NCBI GenBank assembly: GCA_946406115.1
Contig: OX291545.1
Location: 26,965,153-27,029,152, forward strand
From: Apoda limacodes
Taxonomy: Eukaryota > Arthropoda > Insecta > Lepidoptera > Limacodidae
Length of the DNA stretch: 64,000 bases
Direction: 5' to 3'
A program made the position numbers and the translations under genes. The notes below the pieces were generated by a model, which worked only from the letters and a program-made list of their open reading frames with translations, was not told the DNA's origin and did not search any database. Shown here piece after piece: positions 1 to 11,454 of the stretch. The number at the start of each line of letters is the position of its first letter. The stretch's first letter is position 1.

Positions 1-1768
1 CCACCTTGTGCTATGAGTGGCGGAGGTTTGAGACCGGAGTCTACCAATGAGTCTTTTCCATAATTTCTCAAGTACATTGATTATTCACACCACTGGCTTT
101 TCGGTAAAGAAAAACATCGTGAGGAAACCTGCGTACGTCAAAGGAAAAAAAAACCTTTGTGAAGTCCACAATCCGTCAATTGGGGACTTATGAGGCTGAT
201 AAGCAGAAGCTCTTACTAGTTGTGTATTACATTCGTTGGGTACTCACAGTTCCGTTATCCGAAGTACAGCCCAGATCACGGATCTTGGAGTTTTAAGGTG
301 AGCTGTGCAGGTCGAAGTCTCGTTTTCGCCTATTGGTCCCTCGCCGCGCATGCATTTGCTTAAGTTTATCGATTTGTTTTTTATTTAAACCGGGAACCTG
401 GATTGGCCTATATTTTTAAGTACACTTAAGTAAAAAAAGTGTAAAATATTGTAATAGCCAATAACTAACTTTTCTTTGGTCTTAAGTACGACTATATTTT
501 AAACTGCTGTGTGACTTCATGTACTGTATATAACCTTCAAATCTCAAGACCCGTGAACCAACCTGTACCGTGATTTACTATGGTAAATTCTTATCCTTAC
601 AGATTTATACCTAGTAGGTTGTATTCCATTCTTTCATCGTGGGAATACTGTTATTAACTAATGGAATAGTTGTTAAAATGCTATTTAAAGTAAAGGCAAA
701 GGAAATAGGGGTCTTTAAAGTGGCGATTGATAGTGAAAGTTTGAAGTCACGGAAATAGATGACGCCAAAAAACAGATAATTGATTCTGATGTAGCTCAAT
801 TGGAGATGAGAAAAGTACACAATAGCATTTTTTTTAAAGAACTGTCACATTACTTTTATTCGATTTTTCATGCTTATATTTTACTTTACTTAACTAATGA
901 AAGTGAAGTAGGCATGAGTAATATTAATGGTTTCCTGTTGTAGGGTTGATATAATTTATGCTGTCAAAAATTAGCTAATTTAATCCAAAACGGAAATGTA
1001 TTCCGAAAAAAAAATTAGTAATTTTGACTTGTGATCAACATTCAACCCGTGGTTGAATAGCTAGAAATAGGAAATAGGTGTTTTAAGGGATCCGTAGCCA
1101 AATGGAAAAAACTGAATAAAGGGGCCTTTTGTGAACTGCCATACAGATTTGTTATGTAAAGTAATGAAAATTGAGAATAAAAGGGGTACCGTTCCGTCTT
1201 GAAAAAAAACTGGTTGCCTGTAAAGTCGGTATACGGGCGAAAGTTTTACGTGACAACTTGTGCCTTTCACTTTTTATGTCTGTCTCTCTCGCTCTTAGGC
1301 GGGCTAACCATGCCGCGTGCCTCTCACTCGCTCTCATTGTGAGCGCATAACGTGAGCGGAGCGTAACGCAGTTTCTTGAAGTGTCACCCGGCAAACCAAT
1401 TTATAAGACGTTGTCACGTCAAAATGAATTTAGGGTTTGTACGTAGTTTTTCCTAAGATTTATATTTTACCACGTGTTCTATAAAACGGAAAAAAATAAC
1501 GATTAAAGAGCTTTTATAAATACTTTCAGTGAAAATTGTTTTGAAAAAATCAGTTTATATTTTTCCACATATTCACAATTATTCTCATTCTGCGAAATCC
1601 TAAATTATGTGTGTATAATACACGCATTTACCCAGTATATATTAGCTCACGTTTTAAGTTAGGTTTTTTAGGTTTTTCCTAGGAACTACGCTAAGGGGTC
1701 CTTCAAGGAAAGGACTAATTCGATTTTTAAAGAGTGAAGCATAAATGAATAATATATGATTCTTTAAC

Positions 1769-1972
1769 ATAACATACAACGCCATCTGGTCCCAAACTGC
1801 TATGGTTACCATACAACGGATACAAATACATTTATATATACTTTTTTATTGTAAATAGATACATATTGTACATAGAAAACACTCCAACCAATAATAAATA
1901 TTTGTCTTGTGCGCGAATCAAACCCACACCCCTAGATTCAAGTCGGGTCATTACCCACTAAGTCACGGAACC
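1769..1972 (-). mobile_element. tRNA-derived SINE, family 1, copy 1
   Basis: On the minus strand this reads as a tRNA-like head (region 1910-1972, with degenerate box A and box B-like sequence) followed by a body and a tail ending near 'GCCATCTGGTCCCAAAC' on the plus strand. The same layout occurs at 24189-24413 and 41111-41314. It is the most diverged of the three copies. An open frame that crosses it (1907-2182) is incidental. Confidence 0.7.
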
Positions 1973-3490
1973 TACTTAATAATAGGCAATGTGCGAGTAA
2001 TGACTCTAGTATTGAAAGGGTCCATTCAAGTCCAGAGACCACGGTGGCAGCTTAATAGCACGCGAATATATAATGAAATAACCTATAATGTATGGCCCGA
2101 TATCTTAGTTGCCTGTGTTTCTATTAAAAATAAACTGTGGCTTCCGGTGAGTACAGTCATATTTTTCAGATTTTGTTTTTGATTATTTAATGAATAAATG
2201 GCACTAAATAAAGTCCTCTGTCTGCATAATTGTCCACGATTTTCTCCGTAATTTCTGAACGGAATTTATTCGGGTTTTAATTTGGAGTGGAAAGTTATAT
2301 ATATATATGTATAATTTATGGACATGCAAAAAAATGCATAGTGAAGGCTAACAAGGCAGTATATATTTCGGCCCTTATACGATTTATTTGTCTACTTAAT
2401 GAATGATTAGTTTTTTCGTATTAGGATACCTATATCTTGTCCCTAATCAATAATAATATAGTGATATGTAATTCAGGTCAGGTTTTCAGACTAAACCACT
2501 CCTGACTGTTTACCTATCGATTTGAAAGAAATGACAGCACAGTCACAGTGATAACCTTATCATTATGACACGTTATCAGTGTAACACAATTTACCCTTTT
2601 GTTTCCTAAAAAAAAATTTACACTATCTTTCGCTGCGTCAATTTCACTGTAAATAATCCCAAAAGCTTTTAAGACCCTGACTAGAAATTTCAGCATTTAC
2701 CCGCCCACCGCATACGACAGTTTGAAACACAGCTATCTAATATAACGTGCACTTGAGCGAGACAAAAGACCACAGCGCTTTTCAGTATAAGTAAATATGA
2801 ACTTCGAATCGGTTTTTAGGTATTTGCTTGAAAACTAACTCGATTTTTTAAATTTCAGTAGAAACAACTATGGTCTATCTAGTAAGCTAGCCATTAATAA
2901 GAATAATGTTATACGTAAACGAATAGCGGTTAAAACCAAAAAATATGACAATTTAGAGGTCTTTTACAGATTTTTTTCTATCGAGGCAAATTAGGGCTAT
3001 CGCGTTTTTGTTGGACAAGACATTAGATATATGTCCTTCTATATTTTAACCGAAAATACTGACTACAAGTATTAATTTTTATAATTACGTAATTTGTTAA
3101 AACCTGCCTTGGCTTCCCACCTGCCAAAATATTTTTTAATTTTTCTTCATATAAGGATCTTATCCTATAAAGCGATACAGTCTTGTCTGTCAGTTTCCTC
3201 TTTCATATATCATATAGATTTTGTATTTACATACTATATTATGTAAAATTACTGCATTTAGATGACTTACTGAATTCACCATACTGAGGAAATAAGTTTT
3301 ATCTTATCGGTGCAACAATCTTTATAACATTGCTTGATAAGGAGTGTCTTGAAATTACGATAAGGACAGTAGTGTCATAATTTGATAAAGGAAGGAAAAG
3401 ACTTTAATATAATTTCCTTCGTTACTAAATGTTTGTTTTTTAATACTTGTTAATACTTGTAAGACGATAAAACGCCACTTATTACACTAA

Positions 3491-3851
3491 GGGGGCGTCC
3501 ATTAATTACGTGAGGCGTTTAGGGGGAGAGACGAATCTCATCTCTCTCACTAGTGGGCTCGGGAAAGATCTCGTACTTTTTTTTTTGCAAAACTGATTAA
3601 GTAATGCATGTTTCTCAGTTAAAATCCTACATAATAAATAAAATATGTTGCGGCGATGGGAATGCAAGAAAGTAGCATATAATGTTTTTAAATTAATTTC
3701 TTAAATTAAACGCAATCAAGCACATGTTAACGTATTTGCACTAAATTTACGCATTTTAAAAAATCTCACGATAATCGGGGGGCGAGCCAAATCTCACGTC
3801 AAATTAAGAAAAAAATGTCTAAATCGCCTCACGTAATTAATGGACGCCCCC
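3491..3851. mobile_element. Short element with about 30-bp terminal inverted repeats
   Basis: The ends are near-perfect inverted repeats beginning GGGGGCGTCCATTAATTACG on both strands, about 361 bp apart, each running on through a GTGAGGCG motif. The interior is AT-rich and non-coding, so this is a non-autonomous DNA element. The superfamily is not assigned and the target duplication is ambiguous because the flanks (ctaa / tag) are themselves similar. Confidence 0.8.
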
Positions 3852-4185
3852 TAGCCATAATCCTAGTGGATCAATACTCGTAATAATATAAGTTGGCGTC
3901 GTTATTGTACCGTTGTACCGTTATTGCTTACTATTCGTACTCGATGTTCGTGCCAAATTCGATGGATGTATTTATATGTACGACGCATAATGCCACAAGT
4001 CGTATACATACATACATACATATCTACGTGATTACAGGAATTGCATAAGAGCCTCCTTATAATATTACATTTCTTCATTTCCATTTAGCATGGTGTAATT
4101 ATGTTTCTGAAATTATAGTATAATTTTATTTTTATTATGTTAATTATAAAGTTACCTGGAGGACCGAGCTTTGCTCGTTTTTTTT

Positions 4186-4415
4186 AACAGCGCCACTTAT
4201 GGTCAAATAGCTGAAGCGTTGCTTTATCTATTGTCAAATAGCTTTAGTGTTGCATATTACTACTCGCCAATAGATGTCAGGAAGAGTCATATTTTTCAGT
4301 TTATCACTGTCTGAAAACACGGATAAAACAACGTTTTCTCTAGCTAGATCGATTTATCGTCCCCGAAACCCCCTGCATACTAAATTTCATGAAAATCGTT
4401 GGGGCCATTTCCGTT
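4186..4415 (+). repeat. Dispersed repeat, LINE 3'-UTR-like
   Basis: This contains the phrase 'ATACTAAATTTCATGAAAAT', typical of insect LINE 3' regions, preceded by a TACTACTCGCCAATAGATGT segment. A second copy lies in the opposite orientation at about 27745-27960. It has no coding content, and the open frame at 4389-4613 is incidental. Confidence 0.55.
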
Positions 4416-5650
4416 TTAGATAATGAAGATATAATTAATATCTTACTACATATTCATACACTTCATTGTGTCATTAGGGACTGTAATTTAGTAAAAACTC
4501 TCGTATCACCTGCATTATGTTATATGGAGTATAAAAGAGAATTTATTCTCCTACAAACTATATGGTCCAATTTATACATCATGCAGTATCTTTCACACAA
4601 CAATATTTTATAAATGCCGCTATGTATGTCAACGGACAACGGTCAGAAATAGCCTGGTAGAAATAAAACATCATAGTAGGTTACATATGATTCGGGATTT
4701 CAACTCACGTTCCGTTCGACCCCCTGCGTTGATGTTATTTTGAAGCATAGGGAAAGTCCGGGCAAAGCGGATACGTTCAGGTTTGGTGTATTAAGACATT
4801 TAGATAAAATCGAGAACTGGTATCTTGTTTATTTTGACAATATTTTAAAAGTTTTATATAAAAAAATATTATATTAAATTAAGAAAATATTTGAATCAAT
4901 TTGATATTAAAAATTAAACTAAAGGAAACTTATCCATTTAAACCGGCAGAACCGCAATTGAAGCAAATCGAATAGTAAAAAACAAATAGAGATTATCCTC
5001 GCACCCACCACAAAAGTAGCTGCAATATCCTTCGTCAGATACTGGGACTGTGTATTTCTCTGAGCGTAGAATTGATTTTCTTCACCTTTTTTTAAAATGA
5101 CGGTTCTTTTCATTTTAACATGACGGCTGCATAGCTGCAACTGGGGTATCAGCCCAAGTTACAAACGGCTGCTCAGGGGTAGGGAAATGAGACTCAGAAG
5201 TAAGGGGTAAGATTCAGTTTAATCATAGGCAGAAGTTTTAGAGACTATACATATATTGTATTTACATTTAACCTATGCAACCAATACTTAAATAACCTAG
5301 GTACGATATAGTCCCTAAAGATAAAGTCCGTAAGAAGTACGCAGAGAGATTCGACACTCACGCCTATAATCGCGCACGCCAGATGTTTAACTATACTTAC
5401 TGGCGCGCGCCTTACGTACTTTGCCCTCAGCAACATATTTGATAATTAATAATTATGTAACAAATACTAAAAAAATAGAAAAGTACAAATTTAAGGAAAT
5501 ACAAATAAATTCAAACAAGAATCACATTTTCGTTGTTTTTGCTCTATAGTAGAAACAGAAATACATACAAACTTCAAACTTGCATTGAAAAATAGTGTAA
5601 ACTCTAAAGTGTAACAACAAGTAATAAAAGAGAGAAGAGTGTAAGACGGG

Positions 5651-5727
5651 CCCGAGCAATTAATTACAAAGTTAAGCAACGTCGGGCTTGGTCAGTTATT
5701 GGATGGGTGACCGCTTGTCGGCACACT
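5651..5727 (+). pseudogene. 5S rRNA-derived fragment (pseudogene or 5S-derived SINE head)
   Basis: The stretch contains the 5S rRNA internal control region almost intact: a box A-like AGTTAAGCAACGTCGGGC followed at the expected distance by GGTCAGT and TTGGATGGGTGACCGC. The 5' half of 5S rRNA is missing. The 3' end is replaced by GTCGGCACAC and then T-rich runs that could act as Pol III terminators. It is a truncated copy, not a functional 5S gene. Whether it heads a 5S-derived SINE cannot be told from one copy. Confidence 0.8.
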
Positions 5728-6189
5728 TTTTGTTTTTTTATATTATACTAGTAACGGTAATAGTTTTTTCCAATAGGCCTAGTCAATCGTGTCGCCCAGA
5801 ATAAATTGCGATTATTAAATCGTGAGGTGGCATTATTGCGTGCTTCTACATCGGTGTACATCGATTGTATCGGTTTGTTTTTGTCCTTTCGCATATCGAT
5901 AATCACGCAAGGTTATGAAAATGGCTTTTGTTATGTCCTAACTATTTATTTGTTCATCCATCTATAGACAATTAAATCGATTTGTATCTACATGATGTGA
6001 TATAACCCTGGCTTTAATATCCGTGTAATCATTTGGTGAGATCTTGCCGAAGAAGGTGTCAAGGCCAAAAAATACTGCTTTATTATTTTGCTGTCTGTCT
6101 GTTGGCTTGTATTTAGAATTTAGTGTCGAATCTTTGTGCTAAATTACTAATATATTTAAAATAGTGTTATATGAGGTCACTATTACATT

Positions 6190-6362
6190 AATTTTTATAG
6201 GATTCCGTACCTCAAAAGAAAAAAGGAAACCTTTTAAGATCACTTTGTTGTCCGCCTGTCTGTCAAGACACTTTTTCTCAGGAACGCGTGAAGGTATCAA
6301 GTTGAAATAATTATCAAATACTACGGTCCCTTGAAGCTGTAACAAAAAACAAGCTTCCAAGT
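6190..6362 (-). repeat. Dispersed 'GGTACGGAACCC' repeat, fragment
   Basis: Its minus strand matches the right part of the element at 19893-20663: accgtagtatttgat, acctt..acgcgttcctga, then a gacagacaggcggacaac motif and an end at GAGGTACGGAATCC. It is a truncated copy with no coding content. Confidence 0.6.
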
Positions 6363-9359
6363 CAATGAAATAAAAAATATGCCCAAAATACCTAAGGGGT
6401 ACTTCCTGTTAACCTAAAATCAAGAAATTTGTTGATACATCACAAATAAAATTTTCTTTTGCGATTATAAACTTATTTGCAGTGGATAAACTAACCGAGA
6501 CCTCTGTCGATGTATTAAGATAACAGTTGTCCAACAGCAAAGTTAAGTTTGTACCTCAATACAGTTTAATTTTTACGGAACACTCGATGCGGGAGTCCGA
6601 TTCGCCCTTGGTTTGCAGTTTTTTTTAACCAAGTGTCTGTTATTGATGAATTTTCTATCGAGGTTAGAAATCATTAGTTGCTTTTTTATTAATTCGTAGT
6701 TATATGGTCATATCACACAGCGACACAATGTCTTTACTAGCTGACCCCACGAACGTTGTTTCTCTTTTTTAAAGCTACTGGCGCGCCACCTATTGTTAAA
6801 GGGTTGTACTAATTGAGAAACCTCTCCCGGCGTGTGCACAACAACTTACCAAAATTTCATTACAATCGGTTTACCCTTAATGTGCGAGTCCAAGTAGTAC
6901 TTGACTAACAATAACAAACACAATCAATAAAAAAAGAATTATAGATTTTAGTGCAGTCTTCAGAAGTTCTGGCGTAACCGAGGGAAATAGGGATTAATTT
7001 TTATATTCTATATAGATATTTAACCACTTTATGAAATTTAGACTATTCAATGATTTCTTTGGTTAATTGACAAAAAATAAATGAAAGTGAACTGTTTAAT
7101 GTAAACTAAGATATATCAAAATTCTTACGATAACAATGATTTAAAAAGTTAACTTTTAAACTTCTCCGTTGATATATTCTAGTTATTTTAAACAGTGTTT
7201 TTATATAAGAACTAACTAAATTAACAGTTGAGTTTACTGGCGGGATAAATTGTTTAGCGATGCAAAATGTTATTACCGAATTCAATGTCAGGCACGCACT
7301 AGAGTTCGTTTAAATGTCTGTTAGGTTTAATTTAAGTCTGTAAAATGTTCCTTATGTCTAGAATGATAAGATTTCCGAATAGCTCTAGTTGTTTACCGTC
7401 CGGTCAAGGTCTAGGAGGCCCGCAGCCCGCAGTCCGCATCGCATGTCAATGCCTTGGCACCGGCTTGGCACGTCACTAGATTTTGGCGCATTGCTAGATT
7501 TCAATAGATAACTAGAGTGTTGATATATGTTGTCATTATATTTTTTGAAATATATTTGAAGTTTGTTGGAAGAGTAACCTTGATCATGTTTTCCTCTTTT
7601 CTGTTTTTGCCGCATCCTAAGAGAAGATGTTGGTGATCATTCTCTGAATAATTGTCTGTCTTCTGTTTGGCTCTTTAGTTCTTTAGCCTTATTGACACCT
7701 GTCCATGCCTTAAGGCTATTATAACATGTTTTACGTCTTCGGCCTCTCCCCTTTTTTCTTTTCCCCTCTTTATTTCTCTCGATTATATTCCTAATTGTGC
7801 TGCACTTTTGTTTCTACAGATGTGGCCATAGTAAATTATTTTTCTTGTCTGTATTGTTCGCTCTAATTCTAGGTTCATTCTGTTACGACTTATTTTTTTG
7901 TGGCGCTAGGTTGATGTGCAAAAGTCCAAAATTGCGATTTCCGCACGTCTAGCGTCCTTTGTCTGCTTGTTTTTATTTTTATTGCTTTATGTCGCTGCGG
8001 AACTATCGATTGAGTTGATTTTTGGGACATACAGAGATTGTTGAAGAGACAAAAATGACATAGGCTTTAAAACTTCTCACAATAACTGTAAACGGGTCCA
8101 TATGGACAAACTATTATTTTGCAGAGCTAATGTTTATAGCACAGTTTCATTATATAATAATAAAAGACTTGCTGTTGAAATTCATGGCTATAACCAAAAT
8201 TAGAATAAATAAATGCAGCTAACGTCATACCTCCTTAAATGTAAGTGAAACTATGTTCTTTCAAAATTGCGAACCTTTTAAAATTCCGCCCGCATTCCGG
8301 ACAATGAACTTAAATTCAGGCCTAGCCTGGAAAACTATGGCAACCCTATGCATGCTGGATTATCAGTCAAGTCTAGAGGAAAAATATTGTAAGTGTGAAT
8401 AGATTTATTTTCACTGAGTTCATGCATTTACCTATATGGAAATATAACGTACGACTTATTTTGTAATGCTCATTGAACGTAGGTAACATTCTATGCCTAG
8501 CTATAGTCAACTCAAGGTATTTGGCAATGGAAAACGCAAGCGATATTTTGTATCTTGAGCGAATATATTCGTAATGAGCACTCTTGTTAATTCAGAGAAT
8601 TGGTAAGTCTAGCTGTGGTAATGCAAAGAAACATTAGTAATGAATTAAACAGTAATTCACTGTTCAACGCATTCCTGGTATATACTTAGGTAGGGTTGCC
8701 ATCTATATAACGGCAATGTTAACGTTTAAAGTAATATTTGTCGAGATTAGCAACAAGTTTTAAAAAAAACTATATTTTAAACTACAATTTTTTATTTAAT
8801 TGATGATTTGCGAAAACGGGACAAAAATCAATACCTACGGGACAAGGTTCTCAAATATGTTAACAGTCCCGTATAATACGCGACGTATTGTAACCCTATT
8901 AAGGTTAAGTACCTACGCAATAACTAAAGCGGTTTATAATGTTAGGGAAACCCGAGCGGATTTATTTTTAAACTACGTACGTTGCGGTGGTTGAGAATAA
9001 GGATAACATAACAGCTCTACAAAAATGGAAAGCGAGTAGGTGTACAAATATATTCGTATATTATACAAATAGGTCTTGAGGCTAGCATTTGGCTAACGAG
9101 TCTTCAGTGGCGGTTATTTTTCGAGGACGTTTCAAACTGCTGCTGCCGGGGCTTAATCGCAAAACTCGTTTTCAATCTGTTGATTATGAGTGCCAAGAAC
9201 AATTATTAGGACTATCTATTATTTTAAATTTAAACCTGCTAATTTATATTAAGTTGTGTTTGAGACTTAAGATTGTGTTGGCCATATTATTCTCTCACCA
9301 TTTGTTTTAATTGGATTAAGTCATAGGAATTCCTGAGGGATTTTGAGTTAGTCATCATC

Positions 9360-9470
9360 GCCGACCCAGGGACTTGGTCGAAATATTTATGTAGTAATAC
9401 GATTTTAATCTAAATTTGGTTATCAGCGTGGAATTCTTACGGCAACTCCTTAATGATACCAAAGAAGTAC
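9360..9470 (+). repeat. LINE tail-type repeat, fragment
   Basis: The phrase 'AAATTTGGTTATCAGCGTGG' followed by ATTCTTACGGCAACTCCTT recurs at 21840-21890 and 30757-30795. It is a short remnant of the same dispersed family and is not coding. Confidence 0.5.
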
Positions 9471-10479
9471 AAAAAAGTCAACGCATCTTCAACATGATTT
9501 TAAACAAGGAAAGAGCCTGTAAACGCTCTTAGCTGTAGGTATATATTCGTACCTAATTCAGGCCTCACAAGACTATCCTTGTTGGCATCCGTGAATATTT
9601 AATGTGCCAACTAGTGAAATATGGATTAAGGTAACAATAGCTGCCAGTCATGCCGCCTAATGGAACTCGCTTCAACTCTCGTTTTTTTTTCCCTTTCGTT
9701 ACTTTTTACAAATGTAATATAGAATAAATAATTTCCGTATCGAGATGTCACGTAATATTAGTTAAGCATTTGCAGTCTGCGTCTAGTTTCTTTTACTAAA
9801 TCGATTTATCTAAACTCTCAATCTAAATCAATGGATAAGCATGTATTGCTTTCTGAAATTTATTTGTTTTTCCAATAAAATCTGTGAGAAAACGCTGCTT
9901 CATAATAAAGATAAATATGTATTAAGAAGTTTTTTTTTTTAATTTTTTAACAGTTGGGTATCTTGTAGAGATCGCATCGCATATTATTGATAAGACCGCC
10001 AATTCTTTATTGTTTTGCTTATTCAATTTCCCTTATCAAAATGGATTTTTTGAACGGGCGCAATTAAGTATATTATTATTATAAGGTACTAACTTATACC
10101 CCAACTTCGTCCGCGTGGACTTTTCAAAAATCCGGCCAAGGGTTCCTTACTAAATTTAGAATATACGCCGTCCGAATGGCAGAATTATTCATAAGAAGTA
10201 GGTGTGTAAATACCTTTTGTGCTTACGCATTTGACCGCAAAATCAGTTTGTTGAAATAGGAAAAATGAAGTTATTTCAAAGAAAAAATCTGATTTATCAA
10301 TATATTGGTAGTTGTTAGTAAAATATACGTTAAATTTTGTAAATAAAGCTGACTTTGGTGGCTTCTTATTTCCTTGTTTTCCAATGTTTTTGGAAACAGT
10401 ATTTATCTACTAAACTAGCATGTCACACTCCATGGAGCAGGTAAAAAGTTTTTTTCGCGCCCCTCTTAGCTGTATAAAA

Positions 10480-10655
10480 TAGTTTTTGACAATTTGTATG
10501 GCATTGGGTCAAAAAGATGCTTATTCTGTGAGTTTAAAGACGGTAGCTCCAACCGTTTCGCTGTTAAACCTGTGTGACAGACAGACGGACACGTGAGTGA
10601 CAGCAGTAGAGCTTCGTTTGGACTCTTCGGGTACGGAACCCTTAAAAGAAAGCAC
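10480..10655 (+). repeat. Dispersed 'GGTACGGAACCC' repeat, fragment
   Basis: This holds the acagacagacggacac motif and the terminal GGGTACGGAACCCTTAAAA that mark this family elsewhere in the window (for example the right end of 19893-20663). It is a partial copy. Confidence 0.5.
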
Positions 10656-10879
10656 CTAACTGTTTATGGTTTTACCTACAAAAAACTCTATATATTTCAT
10701 CCCTTATTTTGCCATATATAGGCGATGAAACACCTCAATCTTAATTTTCAAACTAGAGGCCAAACACCAATCTATAAAAGATTGTTTGCACCATTTACCT
10801 CCAAAAATGACGAAATTTCCACAAATTTCAAACCGACATAGGTATAAGTTTATAGAGGAAATGAATTTAATTTCTCTTA

Positions 10880-11454
10880 GGCCCAGAACAGACGGTAAAA
10901 CGCAACTGCAACGAAACCCTTTTGAAATTATTGGTTTGAAACTAGTTTCAGACGTTATCCACAAATGGCGCAACCTAAATTGTACCACAATGTGATGAAA
11001 TTATCACAATCATTTCAGTTTGTTTGAGAACAGACGTGTGTAAAATGTCTAGCTCAAGTGATGAAGAAGTTGTGGTTATGTATTTGAATCTTCATTGCTT
11101 TTCCAAATCCTGCCCATGCTTTATCAGTGTCAGTTTTGCTTGAGTATATAATAAATAGTGTTGTATAGTACAAGCAAGGATTCTCAACGTCCAACACAAA
11201 TTGAATGTTTTTTTTTCTTCATCAGCCATTTTGTTGCATCGAAAAAAAACCGCGAAACGATGAAACGCAAACACGAGTTTCCTGCTCGCCGGTTTCAATG
11301 CGACTGATTTGCAACGCGGTTTTAAACCGGTTTAAACCTGGTTGCGTCATGTGCGGTATCTCAAAGGAGTCCATGGCATAATTTCAAATGAAACTTAAAA
11401 GTAACTAGGAGTTGCAATTTCGTCGCTTTTGCGTTTCACCATGTGTTCTGGACC
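10880..11454. mobile_element. PIF/Harbinger-type non-autonomous element
   Basis: The element is flanked by TTA on both sides (10877-10879 and 11455-11457), the 3-bp TWA target duplication typical of PIF/Harbinger. The terminal repeats are imperfect inverted copies: GGCCCAGAACAGACGG at the left, and GGTCCAGAACACATGG as the reverse complement of the right end, each followed by aaacgcaa. Inside, an ATG at 11045 starts a short frame reading MSSSSDEEVVVMYL, reminiscent of the acidic start of Harbinger proteins, before it is lost. At 575 bp there is no room for a transposase. Confidence 0.8.

Noticed and set aside
10704..10995. Overlapping open frames on both strands
   Set aside because: They run into the left end of the Harbinger-type element; no recognisable protein, and overlap on both strands indicates chance.
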